Source of the DNA: Diogma glabrata
Taxonomy: Eukaryota; Arthropoda; Insecta; Diptera; Cylindrotomidae
Direction of reading: 5' to 3'
DNA length: 64,000 nucleotides
Assembly (NCBI GenBank): GCA_963693315.1
Contig: OY856187.1
Location: 79,806,796 to 79,870,795, forward strand
Below, piece by piece: positions 56,294 through 64,000 of the stretch. The notes beneath the pieces are model-generated. The model did not search any database. It had not been told where the DNA came from and saw only the letters and a program-made list of their open reading frames with translations. A program made the translations under genes and the position numbers. Position 1 is the first letter of the stretch. The number at the start of each line of letters is the position of its first letter.

Positions 56294-57300
56294 CAGGGAC
56301 TGAAACCGAACCCGAACCTGAACCCAAATGGGTTCAGGTTCGGTCTTTTTATAAATCATGAACCCGAACCCGTTCCATCCAAAAACTCGTTCCGGTTCGG
56401 GTTCATAAATAAATAAAAAATATCAAAGAATTTTTTCCTGCACATAAAAAAAATTTTGACAAATTCATAACATAAAATAAATACCAAGAATTGACAAAAA
56501 TAAATTTAAAATAGTTTTTCTTTTTCTCGTGTTTGTTCACGTTTTCGCCCAACGAACGGCATTTTTTTATAGTAGTTTACTACAACACAAATAAATAGTT
56601 AAGTTTCTCGCATTCTTTAATGATTGACAGCAGTATATCTCGATAACAGATTTAGATTAATGCTAAGTCCGAAGATATTTGCAATGCTAAGTTTCAAATT
56701 TTAAGAACAAAGATTCTTAAAAATAAACAAATGGAGAGAGGATGATAACTTTATGAATATAGAAATTTCTAGTTCTTCAGAAGAAGATGAGGATATCCTT
56801 GAACAAGTTTTAAAGAAGAATGAAAACTCTCAAACTAATTCGGCAGTTATAAATGTCAACTCTTCCATTGAAAGTTTAGTTACAAATGAAATGAAAATAT
56901 ATGAAAATTATCCAAGGCTGGCAAAAGAAAAAACTATTTTAGGATTTTGGGAGGAACATAAAATGAAATCACCATTATTGTATCACGTGGCCCAGGTCAT
57001 CCTCGCAGTTCCTGCTACGCAAATTAGCGTAGAGAGGGCATTTTCAGCTTCGAAATTTGTTTTGTCACTCCAAAGAGCAAATTTAAAACAAGAAAATTTG
57101 AACAATATTTTGATTATTAAGCTAAATGAGAATTTTTTTAAAAAATAAAGTTCTTTGACAAATAAATAAAATATATTTTACTTTTTCTTCTAAATTTTGA
57201 ACCCGAACCCGAACCCTGAACCGAACCTGAACCTGAACTTTCTATTTTGATTAACCCGAACCTGAACCTGAACCCAATTTTTTCAGGGTTTCAGTCCCTG
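56294..57300 (+). mobile_element. hAT transposon, 1.0 kb, 8-bp target duplication GTTTATTA
   Basis: The ends CAGGGACTGAAACC and GGTTTCAGTCCCTG are perfect 14-bp inverted repeats. GTTTATTA flanks exactly at 56,286-56,293 and 57,301-57,308. Many GAACCCGAACC/GGTTCGGGTT motifs fill the subterminal zones. The only ORF is a C-terminal transposase domain (next entry), so it must depend on another element to move. Confidence 0.92.
56753..57148 (+). CDS. hAT dimerisation-domain ORF, 131 residues, uninterrupted
   Basis: This is the C-terminal part of a hAT transposase (hobo/Ac/Tam3 group), a domain that mediates dimerisation of the enzyme on DNA. The N-terminal ~50 residues are Ser/Glu-rich (ISSSSEEDEDILEQVLKKNE). 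From ~65 on, ILGFWEEHKMKSPLLYHVAQ, VPATQISVERAFSASKFVLS and LQRANLKQENLNNILIIKLN match the family signature 'FW......P.L...A...L..P.TQ.SVER.FS......R..L.......L...K.N'. The zinc finger and the catalytic acidic residues are absent; full proteins exceed 500 residues. The ATG at 56,753 is the first in frame. AATAAA occurs near 57,165. It could be a relic, or a short protein able to dimerise with full-length transposase. The intact frame suggests a young insertion. Confidence 0.8.
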   Translation: MNIEISSSSEEDEDILEQVLKKNENSQTNSAVINVNSSIESLVTNEMKIYENYPRLAKEKTILGFWEEHKMKSPLLYHVAQVILAVPATQISVERAFSASKFVLSLQRANLKQENLNNILIIKLNENFFKK

Positions 57301-57582
57301 GTTTATTATATTACGCGTTATTAACCAGTCTTATGCATTGTAAACATGTGCAGGCCATATTATGTTTATCTTTATTTTCATATATGTTACATTTTTCACA
57401 ATCTTTTTTCTCACCCGGGTTACAGCAACAAGGATGTTGAGTATAAGGCGGTCGGAATCTATCAATCAATTTTTTCAACACAAGATTGTTTAGGCTAAAC
57501 AGTTACTCTATACACGTGTCACAACCAACAAACTCAATCAGATAAACATAAACTTCATCAATTTTTGAGTATAGTCCATTGG

Positions 57583-57681
57583 CCGGCGCCGATTTCATGT
57601 GATGATTACCACATATTTTATACTTCGTGAGGCGCCTCTCTTTGACGAGCCCGAAAACATTTGTTCTACGATTTTTCTCAA
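57583..57681 (-). repeat. Fragment of the 8,125-11,667 hAT-like element
   Basis: GGCCGGCGCCGATTTCATGT and GTGATGATTACCACA match 8,372-8,472 with about 9 in 10 bases identical over ~100 bp. It ends exactly where the LINE 3' (AAT)n tail begins. Confidence 0.75.
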
Positions 57682-58046
57682 ATTATTATTATTATTATTA
57701 TTATTATTTATTTCTTTATTTCATTACAATTTTATATTTAATATAGATTTAAATTTAAATACATATGAAAATAAAGAGGCTCCTTTAGAAAATAATTTCT
57801 GTAGTGGAGCATGTTACGTTTACATTTTAAACGATAATGCTTAAACAAATATGTGTTCAAAATAATATAAAAAAATACAAAATAATTCCACAATATCCTA
57901 GATAACATTTACAATTTACGAGCTCAGCATTTATTCTCCATATTAAAACAAATGAATCTAGGTGCATATAAACGAATCAACAGATTGAAAATGGTAAAAT
58001 TAGTGATTAAATTTGACTAAATTCAGAAAACAAAAAATAAAAGGTA

Positions 58047-60203
58047 TTAAAAAAATTCCTCTATATTATTCAAGCCAAGAACCCACGTTCGAGTTTCCCG
58101 TGCAAATTTTTGTTTCTGCCCAATAGCGAGTGATTTAATGTTTCTTGGTAGCTTATGAAAAAAATATGGAGCCATATAAAGATAAAATCTTCTAAATCTT
58201 TCAGTGTTGCATCGAATCATAGTAAAGACGTTTGGGCTTCTTGTATTGTATACATGTGTTATGCGACTATGAAAACTGTTACTACGAATGAAAAACATTT
58301 TCAGAACCTTGTAGACATATAGATATCTTAGAGGAAGTAAATTTAGTTGACGAAATAGACAAAGTGTTGGTGTCTTTCTAGGACAACGATAAATTAGCTT
58401 TATAATTCTTTTCTGTGCTATGAACAGAGGTTCAATGTTGGCGAAGTAAGTACCGCCCCAACAGCATATTCCATACATTATTATCGATTCAATTAAGGCA
58501 TGATACATTTTCCTTAGAATACTGCTTGGACAACATTTTCTCAAACTGTAAAAGTTGTAAATGGTCCAGATAACATTCTTCCTGATATTGCGGAGATGGC
58601 ACTTCCAGTTAAGTTGAGAATCAACTATTAAACCCAGATATTTGAATTCGTTAACGACCGTAAGCGTAAAACACTGTGGCGAGCATGGGATTCTGTTGCA
58701 GGGATACACATGATAGGTTAAAGCATTGTGAGGAGTGGATGTATTTTGGCGACCAAAATACATTACTCTCGATTTATCACTTATCATAAGACGATTATAA
58801 TAAAACCATTTACTGAGGCTGATTAAATCAGTTTTGATAACTGATATGTTATTCAAATCACAATCATCCGCTTCAAAACTTAATGCCAAATCATCAGCAA
58901 AAGCGGTGGCATGTCCTAATAAATCAATTTCAAAGATAGAATTTATATATATCAAAAACAATAGAGGCCCTAAAACCGAGCCCTGTGGAACCCCACAGTT
59001 TATGTGACCCCGACTGCTCACAATATTATCGATTTGAACTACCTGCTGACGATTTAGGATATAACTTGAAAACCAGTCAAGAAGCTTTCCTCGAATGCCG
59101 ATATTGTAGAGTTTTAATATTAAAATTTCATGATCTACTGTATCAAAAGCCTTAGTAATGTCAATAAATAAGGCCATTGCTTTTGATGAGCTATCAACGG
59201 TAGAGTAGATCTGACTTAAGAAGTTTAAAAGAGCCTCTTCAGCAGATTTTCCAGCAGATAAACCATATTGATTACTATGGAGAAATTTGATCTTATCAAG
59301 ATAACTTAATAGCCGACTTTTAATTAATTTCTCAAAAATTTTTGATAGAGTACTTAGAAGAGAAATTGGTCGGTAATTGTTCAAAATCAGCTCGTTACCC
59401 TTCTTAAGTATAGGAATTACAGTCGCTATTTTCAATATATCCGGAAAAACACCACTCTCCAAGCTCAAGTTAAGAAGAAACCGCAGAACATCAATCAAAT
59501 ACCAAGAGCATCGCTTGAAAATGAAATTATCAATTCCATCATATCCCTTTGATCGTTTATTTTTTAAACGCTTGATTTCATTCAAGACTTCAGAAGTTGT
59601 TATAGGTTCAAAAAAACAAGAAGAACTGTATTGTTTAGGTGTACCTAGAATAAACTTGTCTGCTTGAATACAGTTGAAGTTTGTTCTATTTAAATTAGAA
59701 GTTAAATCTTTAGGAATATTAATGAAGAATTTATTAAATTCCTCAGCAATGGATCGAGAACTAGTGAGAATATTTTCTGTTTGCAATTCATATATTTGGG
59801 TAAGTTTCTTGTTCTTTGAGTTCCGTCCCAACATGTCATCAATTACTCTCCATGTAGCCTTAGGATTATTATTGGCACATTCAAACTTCTTTTTGTAAAA
59901 TAAATTTTTAGCAGACTTAACTTTTGCATTTAGTCGTTTTGAAATTATCTTAACATGTTTTCGCAACACAATGTTATTAGGAGACAATTTTAACTTCTTG
60001 GAATATCTTTTCAATCTATTAATCATTCGAAGAAGGTTGCAACTCATCCACGGCTTAAGTATTTTCATTTTGGAAGTTTTGATTTCAAAAGAAGAGGATT
60101 GAATGTGATTTTTTAAAATTCTAAAAAAATTTTCAAAAGCAGAGTTACAGTTAGTTGAACTATATAAATCGTCCCAGTTTTCATACTTTAGAATATCATT
60201 CAA
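58047..60203 (-). CDS. LINE ORF2, reverse-transcriptase part (718 residues)
   Basis: It copies the element's RNA into DNA at the cut target site. The frame starts MNDILKYENW but is in the same phase as the endonuclease frame upstream, so it is the rest of one ORF2. Residues ~205-480 form the reverse transcriptase. LKNKRSKGYDGIDNFIF (~213) is block 0, NNYRPISLL (~275) block 1, ALFIDITKAFDTVDH (~344-358) holds the first catalytic Asp, GVPQGSVLGPLLFLIYIN (~404-421) is block 4, and AFADDLAL (~434-441) carries the Asp pair. All catalytic residues are present. The C-terminal ~200 residues have the usual LINE helical tail (LRKMYHALIESIIMYGICCW, IAQKRIIKLIYR). No stop or frameshift occurs within the 718 codons. 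Only the TGA at 60,321-60,323 separates it from the endonuclease. Confidence 0.92.
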   Translation of the reverse strand: MNDILKYENWDDLYSSTNCNSAFENFFRILKNHIQSSSFEIKTSKMKILKPWMSCNLLRMINRLKRYSKKLKLSPNNIVLRKHVKIISKRLNAKVKSAKNLFYKKKFECANNNPKATWRVIDDMLGRNSKNKKLTQIYELQTENILTSSRSIAEEFNKFFINIPKDLTSNLNRTNFNCIQADKFILGTPKQYSSSCFFEPITTSEVLNEIKRLKNKRSKGYDGIDNFIFKRCSWYLIDVLRFLLNLSLESGVFPDILKIATVIPILKKGNELILNNYRPISLLSTLSKIFEKLIKSRLLSYLDKIKFLHSNQYGLSAGKSAEEALLNFLSQIYSTVDSSSKAMALFIDITKAFDTVDHEILILKLYNIGIRGKLLDWFSSYILNRQQVVQIDNIVSSRGHINCGVPQGSVLGPLLFLIYINSIFEIDLLGHATAFADDLALSFEADDCDLNNISVIKTDLISLSKWFYYNRLMISDKSRVMYFGRQNTSTPHNALTYHVYPCNRIPCSPQCFTLTVVNEFKYLGLIVDSQLNWKCHLRNIRKNVIWTIYNFYSLRKCCPSSILRKMYHALIESIIMYGICCWGGTYFANIEPLFIAQKRIIKLIYRCPRKTPTLCLFRQLNLLPLRYLYVYKVLKMFFIRSNSFHSRITHVYNTRSPNVFTMIRCNTERFRRFYLYMAPYFFHKLPRNIKSLAIGQKQKFARETRTWVLGLNNIEEFF

Positions 60204-60320
60204 AATATCATAGTTTACTCGTGGAACATTTGGTCTATTTTCCGCTGGAATCGACCTCCTCGTACCTGTAGAGAGAACAACCTCAATTAGATTATGATCA
60301 GAAAAATGAATAGGTAGGTT

Positions 60321-60956
60321 TCAAATATTGATATCAGATGCAGATTTACTTTTTACAAAAACATGGTCTAGACATGTTTGCATTCTAGTTGGGGCATTTA
60401 GGAGACTAGCAAAACCATAAGATGACAGCATTGCTTGATAGCTAAACGATTCATCACTATCTAACAGATTAATATTTATGTCACCTAATATAATTGTGTT
60501 CGGTTTTGTTGATACACGCAATAGTGCTTCCAGGTCATTACAAAAATCATTTACCGAGCCATTGAAAAAACGATAAATACAAATGAAAGTCCAAATTTGC
60601 TTATTCATCTGGATTTCCAATATAAGAAGATCAGCTGAGGACCAGTTGAAGAATTTAATTGAAAAGTTTACAAAACTATCCCGTATAAAAACACCAACAC
60701 CACCAGCACGGTATCTATCATTACAGCAGGCTCTAAAACTATAACCCGGTAAACGATACTGCAAACATTCAGATGAGTATATCCAAGTTTCAGTAACAAA
60801 AATTAAGTCATGAATAGTTGGTAAACTTGCAATATAAAGATTTAACATATCAAAATTTGCTCTTAAGCTGCGAATATTTTGTAATAATAATGAAGACTTT
60901 TCAATTCCTTTATTCATCATAGAAAATATAAGTGACATAATAACATGCAAATGCAA
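60321..60956 (-). CDS. LINE ORF2, endonuclease (EEP) part, ended by an in-frame TGA
   Basis: Apurinic/apyrimidinic-like endonuclease that nicks target DNA for target-primed reverse transcription. Visible catalytic blocks in order: LLLQNIRSLRANFD (Asn), VTETW (Glu), GGVGVFIRD, ICIYR (Tyr), ILGDININL (Asp/Asn), NAPTRMQTCLDHVFV. The frame stops at TGA (60,321-60,323). The same frame stays open downstream and within ~8 codons gives the SDHN motif that closes this domain, then runs straight into the RT. A single substitution therefore separates the two parts. The first usable ATG is uncertain; MSLIFSMMNKGIEKSS looks like the natural region. Confidence 0.88.
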   Translation of the reverse strand: MHLHVIMSLIFSMMNKGIEKSSLLLQNIRSLRANFDMLNLYIASLPTIHDLIFVTETWIYSSECLQYRLPGYSFRACCNDRYRAGGVGVFIRDSFVNFSIKFFNWSSADLLILEIQMNKQIWTFICIYRFFNGSVNDFCNDLEALLRVSTKPNTIILGDININLLDSDESFSYQAMLSSYGFASLLNAPTRMQTCLDHVFVKSKSASDINI

Positions 60957-61239
60957 TTTTCATCAATAAAATCACCGTAATGCATTGCAAACAACATAAA
61001 AAACAAATACTGAGCTTGTAGTAGAAAAAGTGACGATAATTACTGAAAATTATACAAATTAAATAAACCTTATACATACAACAATTTAAAACTGATATCA
61101 CTAACGGAAGAATTAATTCAGCTAACAAAAAAATATAAATTTTAACTTTAGATACAGAACTTATAAAAAACAACCAAATGAAAAATGATATATTATTTGA
61201 ATGGAAAAACAAATACCTTAAACTTAAATGTTGCTTTAG

Positions 61240-62193
61240 TCAAGCTCTCTTGGTTAGCGAATCAATATCACTCAGCGATCGAACATGAATTATTTTACTT
61301 GAATCATTTTTTCGCACGAGTACCTTGCCATCGGCAAACCATATATAATTGTATCCATGTTTTCTTAAATTTTTAGCCTTCCATAGAAGATCGGAATTAA
61401 AAGACGTCAGAAAACTGCGTAGATATATTTGATGTGTACTATCAGCATCAGGAAAGTATTTATTCGTATGAATTGACCCCACCACTTTCTTTTTATCCAA
61501 AAAACGATTTTTGAAACAAGAATGTATGAATTTCACTAAAATTGGTGCTGGATAGTTTTTATTGGAATTGTTAGGATTTGTTTTTGTTTTACCTCGTAAT
61601 CTTCTGACTTCAATAATTTCACGGTCCAAAACATCTACTTGCATATCTATAGCCAAAGATGCCACAAACTTTTTATTATCCTCGCCAGCTCGTTCAGGTA
61701 TGCCAGTTATAATTAAGGAATCATCGAAACTTTGCTGTTTGAGTATTTCCACATCTAATCGTATTAAATCTACTTTAGCTTCTAGAAGGTGGAAATTTAG
61801 CATAACTTTTTTTAATTCTATATTTTCCAGAAGCAATTGATCAAGTTTTGCGGCGATGAACTTTTGTGATTTTATAACTTCCTCAATTGATGCATTATCG
61901 TAATGAATGCCATCCTGAAGATGCTTATCGTAAATACATTCAGGATCCTTGTCATTACCTAAGACAGTTGATAACTCGGAATTGTTTTTGCATTGCTTGG
62001 TACAATACCAATCATCATTAAGCAATGTTTTATATTGTAAGCGTGTAATACGCACACATTCAATGTGGAAATAACTAAAACATCCGGCACATTCAACTTT
62101 TTTTTCATGTTGAGATATTAGTTCATCACATGTAGCGCATTTTAATCCCGTTTGAATGCTTTGTTTTGATTTAATGTTATTTTTCTTGGACAT
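61240..62193 (-). CDS. LINE ORF1, PHD-finger nucleic-acid-binding protein (317 residues)
   Basis: ORF1 proteins of this LINE group bind the element's RNA and assist integration. Residues ~19-70 form a C4HC3 PHD finger: CATCDELI, VECAGCFSYFHIECV, then DDWYCTKQC. Residues ~105-150 are a likely coiled coil (SQKFIAAKLDQLLLENIELK). The C-terminal half has a DDSLIITGIPERAGEDNKKF motif and RRLRGKTK / APILVKFIHSCFKNRFLDKK, as in the RRM-like and C-terminal domains found downstream of PHD or gag-like ORF1 proteins. The start MSKKNNIKSK is the first ATG, and the frame is unbroken. It is separated from ORF2 by about 280 nt. Confidence 0.85.
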   Translation of the reverse strand: MSKKNNIKSKQSIQTGLKCATCDELISQHEKKVECAGCFSYFHIECVRITRLQYKTLLNDDWYCTKQCKNNSELSTVLGNDKDPECIYDKHLQDGIHYDNASIEEVIKSQKFIAAKLDQLLLENIELKKVMLNFHLLEAKVDLIRLDVEILKQQSFDDSLIITGIPERAGEDNKKFVASLAIDMQVDVLDREIIEVRRLRGKTKTNPNNSNKNYPAPILVKFIHSCFKNRFLDKKKVVGSIHTNKYFPDADSTHQIYLRSFLTSFNSDLLWKAKNLRKHGYNYIWFADGKVLVRKNDSSKIIHVRSLSDIDSLTKRA

Positions 62194-62623
62194 ATTGTAT
62201 GTATTTATTTATTTGTTCAATTGATAAATATTTATTTCACTATTTTTGATATAAAATGTAAAACTTTACTGATAGATTTAAGACCATTTTAATTCAAATT
62301 TTATTTACAAAACGTAAACGCACATCACTTGAATTTACATGTAAAAAACATTAAATATTGTGACGATTATGGAAGATGATAGAACACAACAACAATAGAA
62401 CTTTCAAGAAAATTCTCATTAGTTCTACAAATATAAAAATCAAAAGATACAAAAGGTAACAATGCAACCAAAGTAAACATTTAATAGGAAGTATTTGTTT
62501 TATCGAATAAGGATTGGTTAACGAAATAAAAATTGGTAAATAAAACAATTGAAAAGAATAGATTTCACACCTAGGTGTCAATATTTGAAGATCGTCTTAT
62601 TGTTGATAAAGGAAAAAAAAGGG
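62194..62623 (-). other. Probable LINE 5' UTR / spacer before the LTR element
   Basis: No ORF of note. On the minus strand it is upstream of LINE ORF1 and is probably its 5' UTR and internal promoter. The LINE 5' boundary is not visible. Confidence 0.45.
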
Positions 62624-63001
62624 TGTGTTCTATCTAGAACATTACAGCAGTTTCGAGGCTATTTCATGTAGTATATATAAAAGGTGTTGTTCGAAGATAC
62701 AACCAATATAAAAATTGTTAGCGATACAAAAAGTATAAAAATTTAGCAGTGATAAAGGCGAAGTAAAATTAACAGTGTTATAAGTAGAAAGTTAAAAGTG
62801 ATATTGTGAACAAGTATAAAAGAATTATAAGTGGTGAAATATTGTTAGTACAAGAAGAACTAAAAGGGGAAATAGGAGAAATATTTTTACTGTAAAATCT
62901 TGAACGAATAAAATTATAACGTTTAGAAAATCCATTGTGTTTTAAATTTCCTGATTTAGTGATCGAACTAAATAATTGTAACTCGGTTAAGAAACGTTAC
63001 A
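62624..63001 (+). repeat. 5' LTR of a Ty3/gypsy retrotransposon (~378 bp)
   Basis: It starts TGTGTTCTATCTAGAAC and ends AACGTTACA, giving the TG...CA ends expected of an LTR. It contains a TATA box (TATATATAAAA, 62,672-62,682) and AATAAA at 62,907-62,912. A tRNA-Leu-type primer-binding site follows two bases after it. The 5' boundary is inferred because the 3' LTR lies outside the window. Confidence 0.7.
62672..62682 (+). promoter_or_regulatory. TATA box of the LTR
   Basis: TATATATAAAA lies ~50 bp into the inferred LTR, a normal place for the U3 promoter. Confidence 0.6.
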
Positions 63002-63003
63002 AC

Positions 63004-63017
63004 TGGTGTCAGAAGTG
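63004..63017 (+). promoter_or_regulatory. Primer-binding site for tRNA-Leu
   Basis: TGGTGTCAGAAGTG is complementary to the 3' end (including CCA) of insect tRNA-Leu (...CACTTCTGACA-CCA). It lies two bases after the LTR, where minus-strand DNA synthesis is primed. Confidence 0.75.
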
Positions 63018-63032
63018 AAATTGGGAAATAAG

Positions 63033-64000
63033 ATGGATTTGAATGGATTAAAAGTTCAAGATCTGAAGAGCGAATCGGAGAAAAGGAATCTTTCAACAAC
63101 GGGAACTAAGAATGAGTTGAAAGAGCGATTAATAAAAGCTATGGAAGCAGCTGGATTGGATCCAGAAAAATATCGTTTTGGGCAAGAAGAAGCAGATGAA
63201 AATCCAGATGCAGGAAATAGTGAAGCTAAAGATGGTGCTGTTGAAGCAACGAGGCAAGTCGTACCAGCAAACAACGACTTTGCACAGTTAATGGCTATGA
63301 TGGAGCAAATGAGTTTCAACATGAGAGCAGATGTAAAGGCAAACATGGAGGTTATGAACAAAAAGTTAGATTTGCAAAGTAACAGCATGAGTAATGAAAT
63401 GAAAAAGTTAGATGCAAACATCGCTTCAAGTCGAGAAGAAATTGGCTTGGTTAAAACACACATCGACGAGAAACTTCTACATATGGCAGCGAATCTACGC
63501 ATCGAAGTAGAGAAAATTGTGGATGAAAAAGTCGAGAAAGTGCAAAAAGAAGTTGAAGTTCTGGAACAGAAAGTACAATCGAAAGTAGATGACTTTAAAG
63601 TAGAAGTAGAAAGAAGGCTTCAAGATGTTGAAATTAAAGGTAAAACAATTCACACGGTTCAACAAACACAAAGCATGAAGTTAAAACCGCCCACATACGA
63701 TGGTACATCATCGTTTGGAATTTTCAAATTCCAATTTGAAACAGCAGCTGATCAGAACAGTTGGAACGAACCACATCGTGTGGCAGCTTTAATAGTGGCA
63801 CTGAAGGGTGAAGCAGCAGAAACAATACAATCAGTTCCAGAACAAGATCGAAGGAGCTACAATGAGATCATGAAGGCTTTAGATCGCAAACATGGTAGTG
63901 ACCACAAACGGGAGATATACAGACTTGAGTTGAAGGGTCGCTACCAGCGAATAGGAGAAGAGTTCTCTGCAAGAGTTTTCGTCTGCGATCGAACGTCTGG
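63033..64000 (+). CDS. Ty3/gypsy gag with N-terminal SAP-like domain, incomplete at window end
   Basis: Structural protein of the retrotransposon particle. Start MDLNGLKVQDLKSESEKRNL with STTGTKNELKERLIKAMEAA forms a SAP-like DNA-binding helix pair (~residues 4-38). It is followed by an acidic linker and a long coiled coil (~90-210, EVEKIVDEKVEKVQKEVEVL). The capsid-type domain begins ~218 (MKLKPPTYDGTSSFGIFKFQ, then WNEPHRVAALIVALKGEAAE). The frame is open to the window edge. However, from 63,967 the +1 frame reads LQEFSSAIERL, the wording expected at this place in gypsy gags, so a frameshift of one inserted base (or two lost) is likely near 63,962-63,967. Protease and polymerase lie beyond the window. 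Confidence 0.85.
   Translation, partial: MDLNGLKVQDLKSESEKRNLSTTGTKNELKERLIKAMEAAGLDPEKYRFGQEEADENPDAGNSEAKDGAVEATRQVVPANNDFAQLMAMMEQMSFNMRADVKANMEVMNKKLDLQSNSMSNEMKKLDANIASSREEIGLVKTHIDEKLLHMAANLRIEVEKIVDEKVEKVQKEVEVLEQKVQSKVDDFKVEVERRLQDVEIKGKTIHTVQQTQSMKLKPPTYDGTSSFGIFKFQFETAADQNSWNEPHRVAALIVALKGEAAETIQSVPEQDRRSYNEIMKALDRKHGSDHKREIYRLELKGRYQRIGEEFSARVFVCDRTS

Larger units (their letters stand above)
56187..57415 (+). repeat. Repeat family F copy, split by a hAT
   Basis: 56,187-56,293 and 57,309-57,415 together match the continuous copy at 18,714-18,910. Confidence 0.7.
57682..62193 (-). mobile_element. Near-complete LINE (non-LTR retrotransposon)
   Basis: On the minus strand the order is ORF1 (62,193-61,240), endonuclease (60,956-60,321), reverse transcriptase (60,203-58,047), a ~340-bp 3' UTR and an (AAT)n tail of about nine repeats at 57,682-57,709. 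A PHD-finger ORF1 plus EEP-RT ORF2 fits the CR1/L2/Daphne group of LINEs; the exact clade needs a phylogeny. The 5' UTR probably lies in 62,194-62,600. No target duplication could be identified. The intact frames suggest recent activity. Confidence 0.88.

Noticed and set aside
59377..59898. Plus-strand ORFs within the LINE (also 61,562-61,840 and 61,185-61,376)
   Set aside because: Antisense shadows of ORF2 and ORF1; no independent motif.
60910..61212. 100-codon minus-strand hydrophobic ORF between LINE ORF1 and ORF2
   Set aside because: Low-complexity hydrophobic text in AT-rich spacer; not a known LINE component.
63056..63502. 148-codon minus-strand ORF
   Set aside because: Antisense shadow of the gag coding sequence on the plus strand.

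Overview
This 64-kb window looks like a piece of an arthropod, probably insect, nuclear genome. It is strongly AT-rich, has no dense operon-like coding and no rRNA or intact tRNA gene. It carries animal-type mobile DNA: hAT, pogo-like and foldback DNA elements, RTE-like and CR1/Jockey-like LINEs, and a Ty3/gypsy LTR element primed by tRNA-Leu. Most open reading frames are short chance frames or antisense shadows. The species cannot be named from the sequence.

Layout: 1-8 kb holds degenerate repeats, a dead LINE (3.6-4.6 kb) and a ~280-bp tandem repeat (7-8 kb). A 3.5-kb hAT-like element with an exact 8-bp target duplication spans 8,125-11,667 and carries nested inverted-repeat elements. The interval 11.7-17 kb is the least repetitive. 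It holds the best host-gene candidate, a 140-codon minus-strand ORF at 13.2-13.6 kb, plus possible gustatory-receptor-like debris at 14.7-15.5 kb and an exon-like ORF at 16.6 kb. A scrambled LINE lies at 17.5-18.6 kb. From 23.0 to 26.9 kb five transposons sit almost edge to edge: a minisatellite-bearing element, a foldback, two inverted-repeat elements and a hAT with transposase remains. A LINE fragment is at 29.0-29.9 kb, an RTE fragment at 32.0-32.5 kb, a 2.2-kb element with ~0.75-kb inverted arms at 33.1-35.2 kb, and a tandem-plus-inverted repeat at 35.4-37.1 kb.

Further right are dispersed repeat copies (39-46 kb), a 2.3-kb hAT (47.7-50.1 kb), a hairpin MITE (50.1-50.3 kb), an RTE tail (52.1-52.7 kb), a hAT nested in another element (54.2-56.0 kb) and a 1.0-kb hAT with an intact dimerisation-domain ORF inserted in an older repeat (56.3-57.3 kb). 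The right end has the youngest-looking elements: a ~4.5-kb LINE on the minus strand whose second ORF is broken by a single in-frame TGA, and the 5' LTR, primer-binding site and gag start of a Ty3/gypsy element running off the window.

The genes do not form a pathway. The story is serial, nested insertion. Five hAT elements keep perfect 8-bp target duplications and a sixth, the foldback, keeps one with a single mismatch. Two insertions can be compared with an uninserted paralogue inside the same window. I found no sign of a novel multi-gene system. The most useful leads are the hAT insertion set, the dimerisation-domain-only ORF, the minisatellite family and a few unassigned exon-like ORFs.
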